A stretch of DNA of 64,000 nt from positions 62,001-126,000 of the forward strand of contig NZ_JASNFN010000014.1 of assembly GCF_030731085.1 (NCBI RefSeq), in the 5' to 3' direction. The translations under genes were made by a program, and so were the position numbers. The DNA is from Blastococcus carthaginiensis. GTDB lineage: Bacteria; Actinomycetota; Actinomycetes; Mycobacteriales; Geodermatophilaceae. Positions 45,149-53,360 of this stretch are shown here, in pieces. The notes below the pieces were generated by a model. That model saw nothing but the letters and a program-made list of their open reading frames with translations. It was not told the origin of the DNA and did no database searches. Numbering within the stretch: position 1 is the stretch's first letter; every line of letters begins with the position of its first letter.

Positions 45149-46461
45149 GTCCACCGGCGGGCCACCTCCAGCACGGCGTCGGCGAGGGCGTCGTCGGCGC
45201 CGGGCGGGACGCTGCGCAGGTTGAGCAGCGTGCGGCCGTCCTCGACGTAGCCGACGACCGGGGTCGCGCCCAGCCGCAGCGGCTCGGCGAACTCCGGCGG
45301 CAGCGAGACGGCGGCGCCGGGCAGCGGGTGCTCGGGCGCCCCTCCCCCGCCGACCCGCGAGTCGGCGTCCACCGCGTCGGCGGCCACGCCCCCGGCCACG
45401 AGGCGGCCGGCGAGCGCGCGCGCCCGCTCCCGCAGGTCGGCGACATCGGCGGCGAGCATCTGCTGCACCGGCGGCAGCGGGCCGCGCAGCGTCGCCTCGA
45501 GGGCGGCCAGCGTCGTCTTGTCGACCCGGAACGCCCGGTAGAGCGGGTGGCGGCGCAGTCGCTGGACGAGCTCTGCCCGGCCGAGCACGAGGCCCGCCTG
45601 GGGCCCGCCGAGCAGCTTGTCACCGCTGGCGAGCGCGAGGTCGGCGCCGGCGGCGAGCGTCGTCTGCAGGTCCGGCTCGTCCGGGAGTACCGGGTGCGGC
45701 CGGAGCAGGCCGGAGCCGACGTCGGCGACCAGCGGCACCCCGGTGCCCTGGAGCGCCGCCGCGAGCTCACCGACCTCCACCGCCCGGATGAAGCCGCGCA
45801 CGACGAAGTTCGACGGGTGCACCTTGAGCACCGCGCCGGTGCCCGGTCCCAGGGCGTCGCGGTAGTCGGCGAGCGCGACCCGGTTGGTGGCGCCGACCTC
45901 GCGCAGCCGGGCGCCGGTGCTCTCGAGCAGCTCGGGGATGCGGAACCCGTCGCCGATCTCCACCAGCTCCCCGCGGGCGAGCACCAGCTCGCGGCCCTGT
46001 CCCAGGGCGGTGGCCACCAGCGCGAGCGCAGCGGCGCAGTTGTTCACCACGAGCGCGGCCTCCGCGGCCGGGACCGCCTCCAGCAGCGCCGCGATCGCCG
46101 CCTCCCCGCGCGGGCCGCGGCGGCCGGTGCGCAGGTCGAGCTCGACGTCGGTGGTGCCGCTCGCCGCGACCACCGCCTCGACCGCGGCCGCAGACAGCGG
46201 CGCGCGGCCGAGGTTGGTGTGCACCACGACACCGGTCGCGTTGAGCACCGGGCGCAGGCTCCCGGCCACGGGCGGGAGGTCGGCGAGGACGGCGTCGACG
46301 GCGGCGCCGGGCGCGACCTCGCCCGCCCGGATCCGCTGCTGGACGCGCTGCACGGCGCGCTTGACCAGGACGCGCCCCAGCCGCTCCCCGGCCCCGGCCA
46401 GTCGGGGGTCGGCGAGCAGCGTGTCGGTGCGGGGCACCTGGCGGCGCGGGTCGGTCGTCAT
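45145..46461 (-). CDS. selA: L-seryl-tRNA(Sec) selenium transferase
   Basis: PLP enzyme converting Ser-tRNA-Sec to Sec-tRNA-Sec with selenophosphate. The 438 residues include RPVLNATGVVVHTNLGRAPLS, AALVVNNCAAALALVATALG, the PLP-lysine segment SGDKLLGGPQAGL and FRVDKTTLAALEATL, all typical of bacterial SelA. ATG at 46461 lies 30 bp downstream of selC on the same strand, so selC, selA and selB are probably one transcript. Confidence 0.97.
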   Translation of the reverse strand: MTTDPRRQVPRTDTLLADPRLAGAGERLGRVLVKRAVQRVQQRIRAGEVAPGAAVDAVLADLPPVAGSLRPVLNATGVVVHTNLGRAPLSAAAVEAVVAASGTTDVELDLRTGRRGPRGEAAIAALLEAVPAAEAALVVNNCAAALALVATALGQGRELVLARGELVEIGDGFRIPELLESTGARLREVGATNRVALADYRDALGPGTGAVLKVHPSNFVVRGFIRAVEVGELAAALQGTGVPLVADVGSGLLRPHPVLPDEPDLQTTLAAGADLALASGDKLLGGPQAGLVLGRAELVQRLRRHPLYRAFRVDKTTLAALEATLRGPLPPVQQMLAADVADLRERARALAGRLVAGGVAADAVDADSRVGGGGAPEHPLPGAAVSLPPEFAEPLRLGATPVVGYVEDGRTLLNLRSVPPGADDALADAVLEVARRWT

Positions 46462-46491
46462 CGCCCCGCAGCGTAGGTGCGGGGCGGGAGC

Positions 46492-46587
46492 TGGCGGAGG
46501 CGGACGGGAATCGAACCCGCCTGGCCGAGATGCTCGGCCACGTCGGCTTTAGAGGCCGCGGGGGCCACCAGACACCCTGACGCCTCC
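46492..46587 (-). tRNA. selC: tRNA-Sec with anticodon CUA (reads UAG)
   Basis: 96 nt including an encoded CCA (46492-46494) and discriminator G. Seven canonical acceptor pairs (GGAGGCG with CGCCTCC) plus a U-C eighth position and a 5-bp T stem with loop TTCGATT make the bacterial 8+5 arm. The D arm can form six pairs with a 4-nt loop (TGGT) and one bulged U. The extra arm is an 8-bp stem (TGGCCGAG/CTCGGCCA) with loop CAT. The anticodon loop is CTCTAAA, with bases 46552-46550 reading CTA. Adjacency to selA/selB identifies it as selC. UAG-decoding tRNA-Sec is known from Geodermatophilus and Blastococcus. Confidence 0.92.
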
Positions 46588-46604
46588 GCCCGGCAGCCTA
46601 CGGG

Positions 46605-47222
46605 GTGGAACTGTCGGAGGTCGGTGCCAGCATCCGCGGCGTGAACCGCACCGAGCCCCGCACCCCCGCCACGCTGCCGCCGGTCGCCCTCACGCCCGAG
46701 GAGGCGGCCGCCGTCGCCGCCGCGCTGGCCGCACGGCCCGAGGGCCCCTACGCGGAGGCGGGCCGGACCGCGCTGGAGAAGGTGCTGACGGCGCTGGAGC
46801 CGGACCCGGCCCAGCGCGCGCGGCTGCTGGCGAGCAGCCGCCGGCTGGCCGCCGAGGCCGCGCGCGACGCCGAGGTGCGCCGCCGCGTGGAGCGGGGGCT
46901 CACCGAACGGCGGGTGCTCGTGCTGGGGTACCGCGACCGCGAGGGCCGCTGGTCGGAGCGGGCTGTGGAGCCGCAGCTGCTGGTCCGCGCCGGCGCCCAC
47001 GAGTTCCTGCTGGCCTGGTGCCGGGAGCGCCAGGAGCTGCGCTGGTTCCGGGAGGACCGCATCGGCGCCGCCGAGGTCACCGGCGAGCCCGCCCCCCGGC
47101 GCGACCTGGCCGGCGTCGGCGCGCCGTCCTCGGCCGGGCACCCGGCCGGGCGGAAGCTGCCGCGCACCTCGCCGCCCCCGGCGCCACCCCGGCTCCGGGT
47201 GCTCCCCGGCGGCCGGGCCTAG
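46605..47222 (+). CDS. WYL-domain protein without recognisable DNA-binding domain
   Basis: About 205 residues; GTG 46605 is assumed, GTG 46641 is possible. An N-terminal helical part (LTPEEAAAVAAALAARPEGPYAEAGRTALEKVL) precedes a WYL-like domain RRVLVLGYRDREGRWSERAVEPQLLVRAGAHEFLLAWCRERQELRWFREDRI, where ligand-binding-type basic residues are kept. The HTH of canonical WYL regulators is missing. A Pro-rich tail ends in TAG. It lies between selC (divergent) and selD (same strand, 10 bp gap), so a role linked to selenium use is conceivable but unproven. Confidence 0.75.
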   Translation: MELSEVGASIRGVNRTEPRTPATLPPVALTPEEAAAVAAALAARPEGPYAEAGRTALEKVLTALEPDPAQRARLLASSRRLAAEAARDAEVRRRVERGLTERRVLVLGYRDREGRWSERAVEPQLLVRAGAHEFLLAWCRERQELRWFREDRIGAAEVTGEPAPRRDLAGVGAPSSAGHPAGRKLPRTSPPPAPPRLRVLPGGRA

Positions 47223-47232
47223 ATTCGGGCGC

Positions 47233-48240
<1,008 letters not shown>

Positions 48241-48453
48241 CAGCCCCGGGAGCATGCAGCGAGGAGCGGACCGGGGCGCGGAAGCGGACCCGAGCCGTCG
48301 TCCGCTGGGAGTCGTCGCGGCGAGTCCCGCGCGACGCGCCGGAGCCGTCGACTGCCGGGCGCGCCCGGGCCTGGCACGCCGGGGCCTCCGCTGCCACGCT
48401 CCCGCGCACGACGGGCGCGGAGGAGCCGTGGCCCGGGGGCGAGGAGGACCGGC

Positions 48454-49044
48454 ATGAGGACGTCGACGTTCCGGCGGGGACTGACCGTGCTGCTGCTGGC
48501 GGCCACGGCGGGGCTGGTGGCCCCGGGCACGGCCGCGGCTGCGACGGAGGAGCGGATCGGCTTCGCCAGCAGCGGGCTGGACGGCACCGACCGCCGGACC
48601 GGGCACACGCTGCACAGCGTCATGGAGGTCTTCGACCCGCCGACCGAGCCGGCCTTCGGCGTCACCGACTTCTTCGTCGGCGGCCCGCTCCCCGGCGGCG
48701 GCGAGGGCATCCTCTACGAGTGCACCACCGAGGACCGGGTGCGGGCCCGGCTGCACGCGTTGCACTCCGCGGTTGCGAGCGGTGTCCTCCCCCTGACCTG
48801 CTCCTCCCCCGTCGGCCTGCCCGACCGGCAGGGCTACGCGGTGGTGGGCATGGTGTGGCACGGCACCGGGCCGGTGGAGCAGCACGTCTTCGACCACGGC
48901 GGGTGCACCGAGTACCTCGACGTCCGCGCCGCCCGGGTCGCCGGCGGCATCCGGCTGGTCGTGCCGGACGTGGCGGTGGGCCGGCTGGTCACCGTCGACC
49001 CCGCCGAGAGCGAGCTGCGCCGGCAGCGGATGGTCTGCGGCTGA
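48454..49044 (+). CDS. Secreted protein of unknown function
   Basis: A 196-residue protein with a classical signal peptide (basic RTSTFRRG, hydrophobic LTVLLLAATAGLVA, AAA cleavage region). The mature part contains four Cys (in YECTT, LTCSS, GGCTEY, MVCG), enough for two disulphides, and no catalytic motif known to me. ATG at 48454. It stands alone between selD and the oxidoreductase gene, co-directional with both. Confidence 0.7.
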   Translation: MRTSTFRRGLTVLLLAATAGLVAPGTAAAATEERIGFASSGLDGTDRRTGHTLHSVMEVFDPPTEPAFGVTDFFVGGPLPGGGEGILYECTTEDRVRARLHALHSAVASGVLPLTCSSPVGLPDRQGYAVVGMVWHGTGPVEQHVFDHGGCTEYLDVRAARVAGGIRLVVPDVAVGRLVTVDPAESELRRQRMVCG

Positions 49045-49102
49045 CCCCTCTGGCCGGTGGTCCGTGTCGCCCGCGGACCGGCCATGTCATAGCGTCCCGA
49101 TC

Positions 49103-50068
49103 ATGCTGGCTGCCTTCGTCTCCACGCCCGCCCCGAAGGACCCGCTCTCCGTGCTGGAGATCGGTGAGCGCCCCGAGCCCGAGATCCCGGACGGCTGGAC
49201 GACGATCCAGGTCAAGGCGGTGTCGCTGAACCACCACGACCTGTTCAGCCTCCAGGGCATCGGCCTGCCCGCCGAGCGGATGCCGATGATCCTCGGCACC
49301 GACGCCGCCGGCATCGACGAGAACGGCAACGAGGTCGTCGTCCACGGCGTCATCTCCACGCCCGACTGGATGGGCGACGAGACGCTCGACCCGAAGCGGT
49401 CGCTGCTGTCGGAGGTGCACCAGGGCTCGATGGCGGAGAAGGTCGCCGTCCCCCGGCGCAACCTGCTGCCCAAGCCGGCCGGGCTCTCGTTCGCCGAGGC
49501 CGCCTGCCTGCCCACGGCATGGCTGACCGCCTACCGGATGCTGTTCGTGAAGTCCGGGTTGCGTCCCGGCCAGACCGTCCTCGTGCAGGGCGCCAGCGGC
49601 GGGGTGGCGACGGCGCTCATCGTGCTCGGCCGCGCCGCCGGCTACCGCATCTGGGTGACCGGCCGGAGCGAGGAGAAGCGTGCCGCAGCCCTCGCGCTGG
49701 GCGCCGAGCAGGCGTTCGAGAGCGGTGCCCGGCTGCCCGAGCGGGTCGACGGGGTCATGGAGACCGTCGGCGAGGCCACCTGGAGCCACAGCATCAAGTC
49801 GCTCAAGCCCGGCGGCGTGCTCGTCACCTCCGGCGCCACCACCGGCTTCAACCCCGGCGCGGAGCTCAACCGGGTGTTCTTCACCCAGCTGTCGGTCATC
49901 GGGTCGACCATGGGCACGAAGTCCGAGCTCGAGGCGCTGATCCGGATGTGCGCCGTCACCGGCGTCCGCCCGCAGATCGACGTCGAGCTGCCGCTGGCGG
50001 AGGCCCGCGAGGGCTTCGCGCGGATGCTCGAGGGGCGCACCAACGGCAAGATCGTCTTCACGCTCTGA
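49103..50068 (+). CDS. Zinc-less medium-chain alcohol dehydrogenase/quinone oxidoreductase family protein
   Basis: A 321-residue NAD(P)-dependent oxidoreductase of the MDR superfamily. The N-terminal domain has VKAVSLNHHDLFSLQGIGLP and ILGTDAAGIDENGNEVVVHG. The Rossmann motif is VLVQGASGGVATALIVLGRAAGYRIWVTGRSEEKRAAALALGA. The catalytic zinc Cys is missing (NHHDL) and there is no structural four-Cys lobe, which points to a quinone- or enoyl-reductase type. ATG at 49103. A small dimeric-barrel gene follows 11 bp later, so they probably share a transcript. Confidence 0.87.
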   Translation: MLAAFVSTPAPKDPLSVLEIGERPEPEIPDGWTTIQVKAVSLNHHDLFSLQGIGLPAERMPMILGTDAAGIDENGNEVVVHGVISTPDWMGDETLDPKRSLLSEVHQGSMAEKVAVPRRNLLPKPAGLSFAEAACLPTAWLTAYRMLFVKSGLRPGQTVLVQGASGGVATALIVLGRAAGYRIWVTGRSEEKRAAALALGAEQAFESGARLPERVDGVMETVGEATWSHSIKSLKPGGVLVTSGATTGFNPGAELNRVFFTQLSVIGSTMGTKSELEALIRMCAVTGVRPQIDVELPLAEAREGFARMLEGRTNGKIVFTL

Positions 50069-50079
50069 GGAGGCCGCCG

Positions 50080-50388
50080 GTGATCGCCCGGATGTGGCGC
50101 GGATGGGTCCGCACGGAGGACCGCGACGCCTACGTCGAGTACATCGAGCGCACCGGTATGGCCGGGTACCGGCAGACGCCGGGGAACCGCGGCGCGCACA
50201 TGCTCACCCGCGACCTCGGCGACGGGCGCACCGAGGTCGTGACCCTCAGCTTCTGGGACGACGAGGACGTCATCCGCGGGTTCGCCGGTGAGGAGATCGG
50301 GCGCGCCGTCTTCTACCCCGAGGACGACCGCTTCCTGGTCGACCGCGAGGTGACCGTCACCCACTTCACCGTCGCCTCCGGGGGCTGA
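50080..50388 (+). CDS. Dimeric alpha-beta barrel protein (antibiotic-biosynthesis-monooxygenase-like)
   Basis: A 102-residue protein starting VIARMWRGWVRTEDRDAYVEYIERTGMAGYR, with TEVVTLSFWDDEDVIRGFAGEEIGRAVFYPEDDRFL, the strand-helix-strand pattern of ABM-like barrels. GTG at 50080 is preceded by GAGGAGG at 7 nt. It lies 11 bp after the oxidoreductase gene. The function is unassigned; it could be a small-molecule monooxygenase or a structural homologue. Confidence 0.7.
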   Translation: MIARMWRGWVRTEDRDAYVEYIERTGMAGYRQTPGNRGAHMLTRDLGDGRTEVVTLSFWDDEDVIRGFAGEEIGRAVFYPEDDRFLVDREVTVTHFTVASGG

Positions 50389-50394
50389 CCGGGC

Positions 50395-50709
50395 TCAGCT
50401 CACGACCTTGAGCCCGACGACGCAGCCGACGATGCCGGCCAGCAGCAGCACCCGCACCAGCGAGACCGGCTCCGCGCCGGTGACCATCGCGTAGGCGACG
50501 GTGAGCACCGCGCCGATGCCCACCCACACGGCGTAGGCGGTGCCCAGCGGCAGCTCGCGCATGGCGAAGGCGAGCCCGCCCATGCTCAGGACCAGCGCGA
50601 CGCCGAAGACCACCGAGGGCACCAGCCGGGTGAAGCCGTGGGAACGGTCGAGCGCCGCCGCCCACACCGCTTCCAGCACCCCGGACAGCACCAGCACCAA
50701 CCACGACAT
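50395..50709 (-). CDS. sugE: SMR-family guanidinium exporter (SugE/Gdx)
   Basis: A 104-residue four-span small multidrug resistance protein, working as a dimer and exchanging protons for guanidinium. The first helix SWLVLVLSGVLEAVWAAALDRSHGFTRLVPSVV carries the essential Glu (Glu13) and the GFT motif of the Gdx subgroup, unlike EmrE. Helix 3 has GTAYAVWVGIGAVLTV. ATG at 50709 has GAGGAG upstream, right behind a guanidine-III riboswitch, which strongly supports guanidinium as substrate. Confidence 0.92.
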   Translation of the reverse strand: MSWLVLVLSGVLEAVWAAALDRSHGFTRLVPSVVFGVALVLSMGGLAFAMRELPLGTAYAVWVGIGAVLTVAYAMVTGAEPVSLVRVLLLAGIVGCVVGLKVVS

Positions 50710-50722
50710 CGCGGGCTCCTCT

Positions 50723-50766
50723 GGCGCCGTCTTGTCGCACACCGGGTACGGCACCGCTCGTCCGGG
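50723..50766 (-). ncRNA. Guanidine-III (ykkC-III) riboswitch
   Basis: On the minus strand, CCGGACGAG (50765-50757), CCGTACCCGG (50751-50742) and GACAAGACGGCGC (50736-50724) occur in the order and spacing of the ykkC-III pseudoknot aptamer known from actinobacteria. It ends a few nt before the ribosome-binding site of the sugE gene, so guanidine binding would be expected to free translation. Identification rests on recalled consensus segments; a covariance model search would confirm it. Confidence 0.88.
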
Positions 50767-50799
50767 AGCCGGGGGGGCTCCCCTCCACCATGGCACACG

Positions 50800-52548
50800 T
50801 CAGCGAACGTGTGCCGTGCCCCTCACCGGAGCACCGCGCAGGAGGACCAGGGCCGCCACCGCGGCCAGCCCGGCCGTGACCGCGGCACCGGCGAACACTG
50901 TGTGCAGCTGGGTGAGCACCGCCGCCTCGGTGGCGGCGTCGTAGGCCGCGCAGTCGGCCGGGCTCGCGGGGCAGAGCTCCATGGGGGTGCCGATCGCCGC
51001 CACCTCGGCGGTGAACCGGCGCAGCGCGACGGCGGTGAGCAGCGACAGCCCGGCCAGCATGCCGACGGTGCGCGCCACGACGGCCAGCGAGCTCGCGCTC
51101 CCGTGCACCCGCGGCGGGGTGACCGCCAGCAGCACCGCGTTCACCGGCGCGATGGCGAGCCCGAACCCGAGGCCCGCCGCGACCAGGACGACGGTGGACC
51201 ACGCGCCGTCCAGCGACCGCTCGTCCCACCCGGTCATCGCGACGAAGGCCGCCGCCGCCAGGGCCATCCCCGCCCCGGCCACGACCCGGGGGGCCACCAC
51301 CCGGCACAGCCAGCCCCCGGCCACCGCACCCACCGGCACGGCGACCAGCAGCCGCAGGAGCACCAGCGCTGCCCCCAGCTGGTCGCCCGGCGTCGTGGTC
51401 GCCCGGGCGAACAGCGGGACGTCGACGAGCGCGGCGACCAGCGCGGCACCCACGAACAGGTTGACCAGCAGCGCCCCCCACGCCCCGACCGGCCGGAGCG
51501 CCGCCAGCGGCAGCACCGGCTCCGCGGTGCGCCGCTCGTGCAGCACGAACAGGGCACCGGCGACGACGGCCAGCGGCAGGAGCACCCACCCGTGGGCGAC
51601 CACCTGGCGGGCCGGGTCGGCGGCGGCGAACGCCCACACCAGGGCGCCCAGCGAGACGACGGCCAGCAGCGAGCCGACGACGTCCACCTCCCGTGCCAGC
51701 CGGCCGGATCCGCGCAGCGGCAGCACCGCGCCCGCGGGGTGCAGCAGGCTGCGTGCGACCAGGAGCACCGCCAGCAGGACGGTGGCCAGCAGCAGGGGCG
51801 CCGTCCACGCCGCGCCGTCGAGCAGCGGCACGTAGAGCAGGCCGAGGGTGACGTCCTCGGCGAGCGCGGGCGGCTCGGCGAGCAGCAGCCCCAGCGCGGT
51901 GACGGCCAGCGCGGCGAGCACCAGTGCGGCCGGATCCGGTCGCCTGACCCGCCCGGTGACGACGACGCCGGCGGCCAGTGCCACCCCGAGCAGCAGGTTG
52001 AGCCAGAAGATCGCGCGCCAGTCAGCGACGGCGAGCACCGCCGCGCCGGCCAGCGGGCCGAGGACCGCACCCGCCTCCTGCACGGCGCCCACGACGCCGA
52101 GCGGGACCGCCCGGCGCTCGGGTGGCCACCGGTCGGCGACCAGCGCGAGCGTGGCGGGCACCAGGCCACCCGCGCCGATCCCCTGCAGCCCGCGGCCGGC
52201 CACGGCGGGGCCCAGCGTCTCCGCCGTCGCCGTCAGCAGCGAGCCGAGGGCGAACAGCAGCAGGCAGCCGATGAGCACCGGTGCCCGCCCGCGCAGGTCG
52301 GCGAGCCGGCCCAGCAGCGGCAGCGTGGCGGTGTAGCCGAGCAGGAAGCCGCCGACGATGGGGGTCGCCTTCTGCAGCTCGTCCAGCCCCACCCCGATCC
52401 CGGTGAGGATGTCGGGCAGTGCCAGGACGACGACGTAGGTGTCGGCGGCCGTGACCAGCACGGCGAGGGTGGCGAGGACGATCGCGGCGGCCCCGGGAAC
52501 CGCCCGGGCGCCGGCCTCAGCCGGTGGCCGGTGCGGTGATCTCGACAT
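50800..52548 (-). CDS. MFS transporter, P55/Rv1410c type
   Basis: A 582-residue, 14-span DHA2-type transporter. The start AAIVLATLAVLVTAADTYVVVLALPDI and motif A GRLADLRGRAPVLIG are typical. Later spans include LVPATLALVADRWPPERRAVPLGVVGAVQEAGAVLGPLAGAAVL (motif C region). ATG at 52548 overlaps the lprG-like gene by 32 bp. This lipoprotein-MFS pair matches the mycobacterial lprG-p55 operon, which exports triacylglyceride-type lipids and affects drug tolerance; the same role here is inference. Confidence 0.87.
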   Translation of the reverse strand: MSRSPHRPPAEAGARAVPGAAAIVLATLAVLVTAADTYVVVLALPDILTGIGVGLDELQKATPIVGGFLLGYTATLPLLGRLADLRGRAPVLIGCLLLFALGSLLTATAETLGPAVAGRGLQGIGAGGLVPATLALVADRWPPERRAVPLGVVGAVQEAGAVLGPLAGAAVLAVADWRAIFWLNLLLGVALAAGVVVTGRVRRPDPAALVLAALAVTALGLLLAEPPALAEDVTLGLLYVPLLDGAAWTAPLLLATVLLAVLLVARSLLHPAGAVLPLRGSGRLAREVDVVGSLLAVVSLGALVWAFAAADPARQVVAHGWVLLPLAVVAGALFVLHERRTAEPVLPLAALRPVGAWGALLVNLFVGAALVAALVDVPLFARATTTPGDQLGAALVLLRLLVAVPVGAVAGGWLCRVVAPRVVAGAGMALAAAAFVAMTGWDERSLDGAWSTVVLVAAGLGFGLAIAPVNAVLLAVTPPRVHGSASSLAVVARTVGMLAGLSLLTAVALRRFTAEVAAIGTPMELCPASPADCAAYDAATEAAVLTQLHTVFAGAAVTAGLAAVAALVLLRGAPVRGTAHVR

Positions 52549-53221
52549 CGGCCCCGAAGTCGCTGAGCTCGAGGGTGTAGGTGGCGTCGGTGCCGGCCTC
52601 GAAGAAGGGGCCGGTCAGCTCGGCGCGGCGCAGCTCACCGCCGTCGGTGGCGATGGAGAACCTGGCCTGCACGGGCTGGGACGGGTCCTGGCTGGTGAGG
52701 ATCTGCTGCACCAGGTCGCCGGGCAGCTCGGCGGTCACCTCGCGGACGACCGTGCCGTCCACCCGCCGCTCCTCCCCCAGCTCGGCCGACTCCGCCTCGA
52801 CGAGCAGCTGCGAGATGCCGGTCTCTGGGTCGAGCAGCGCGCCGGGGTCACCGATGCCGAACTGCGCGGGGTCGATGACGCTGAAGCCGCTGGTGAAGGG
52901 CAGCTGGGCGTAGACGGTGCCGTCGACCGAGACGACCTCGAGGTCGAGGCTCGACCCGAGCGCCAGCACCTGCAGCGTCCCGTCGAAGGACGCCGGCCGG
53001 GCGATGTCGCCCTCCCCGCCCACCAGCACGGTGCCGCTGCTCGGCGCCCCCTCGCTGCCCAGCACGAAGTGCGCGCTCTCCGCCTCGTCGAGGGTCCGCT
53101 TGGCCCGCTCGAGCAGGGCGTCCGCCGACTCGGCGGGCTCGTCGGAACCGCAGGCGGCGAGCACCGGGCCGGCGAGCAGTGCCAGCGCGAGCAGCGGCAC
53201 GGCGGTCCGGCGCAGCAGCAT
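52517..53221 (-). CDS. lprG: LppX/LprG-family lipoprotein
   Basis: A 234-residue lipoprotein. ATG at 53221 has GGAGG 5 nt upstream; the lipobox is VLAAC (Cys near residue 23). The mature protein starts ADALLERAKRTLDEAESAHFVLGS and continues with the LppX_LprAFG fold (TVYAQLPFTSGFSVIDPAQFGIGDPGALLDPETGISQLL), a half-barrel with a lipid-binding cavity. It precedes and overlaps the MFS exporter gene, as lprG does in mycobacteria. The symbol is by family and operon context. Confidence 0.85.
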   Translation of the reverse strand: MLLRRTAVPLLALALLAGPVLAACGSDEPAESADALLERAKRTLDEAESAHFVLGSEGAPSSGTVLVGGEGDIARPASFDGTLQVLALGSSLDLEVVSVDGTVYAQLPFTSGFSVIDPAQFGIGDPGALLDPETGISQLLVEAESAELGEERRVDGTVVREVTAELPGDLVQQILTSQDPSQPVQARFSIATDGGELRRAELTGPFFEAGTDATYTLELSDFGADVEITAPATG

Positions 53222-53338
53222 GACGTCCTCCCGTCGCGGCGGGACTCCCCCGGCCGTCGCGGCGGACACTAGCGCGCCGATCTCCTCAGCCGGCGACGGC
53301 GCGGGCCTCGGCGCTCGCAGCGGCCTCCGGCCTGCTAC

Positions 53339-53354
53339 TGGACGTCGCCGTCCA
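53339..53354 (-). terminator. Small hairpin after lepA
   Basis: TGGACG and CGTCCA flank a TCGC loop, 7 bp beyond the lepA stop. The stem is only 6 bp, so this is a weak call. Confidence 0.3.
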
Positions 53355-53360
53355 CTCCGC

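Noticed and set aside
46492..46587. Amber-suppressor tRNA-Ser or tRNA-Leu, which also have long extra arms
   Set aside because: The 96-nt length, 8+5 acceptor/T layout, 4-nt D loop with a 6-pair stem and direct linkage to selA/selB favour tRNA-Sec. A free amber suppressor would misread natural UAG stops such as that of selB.
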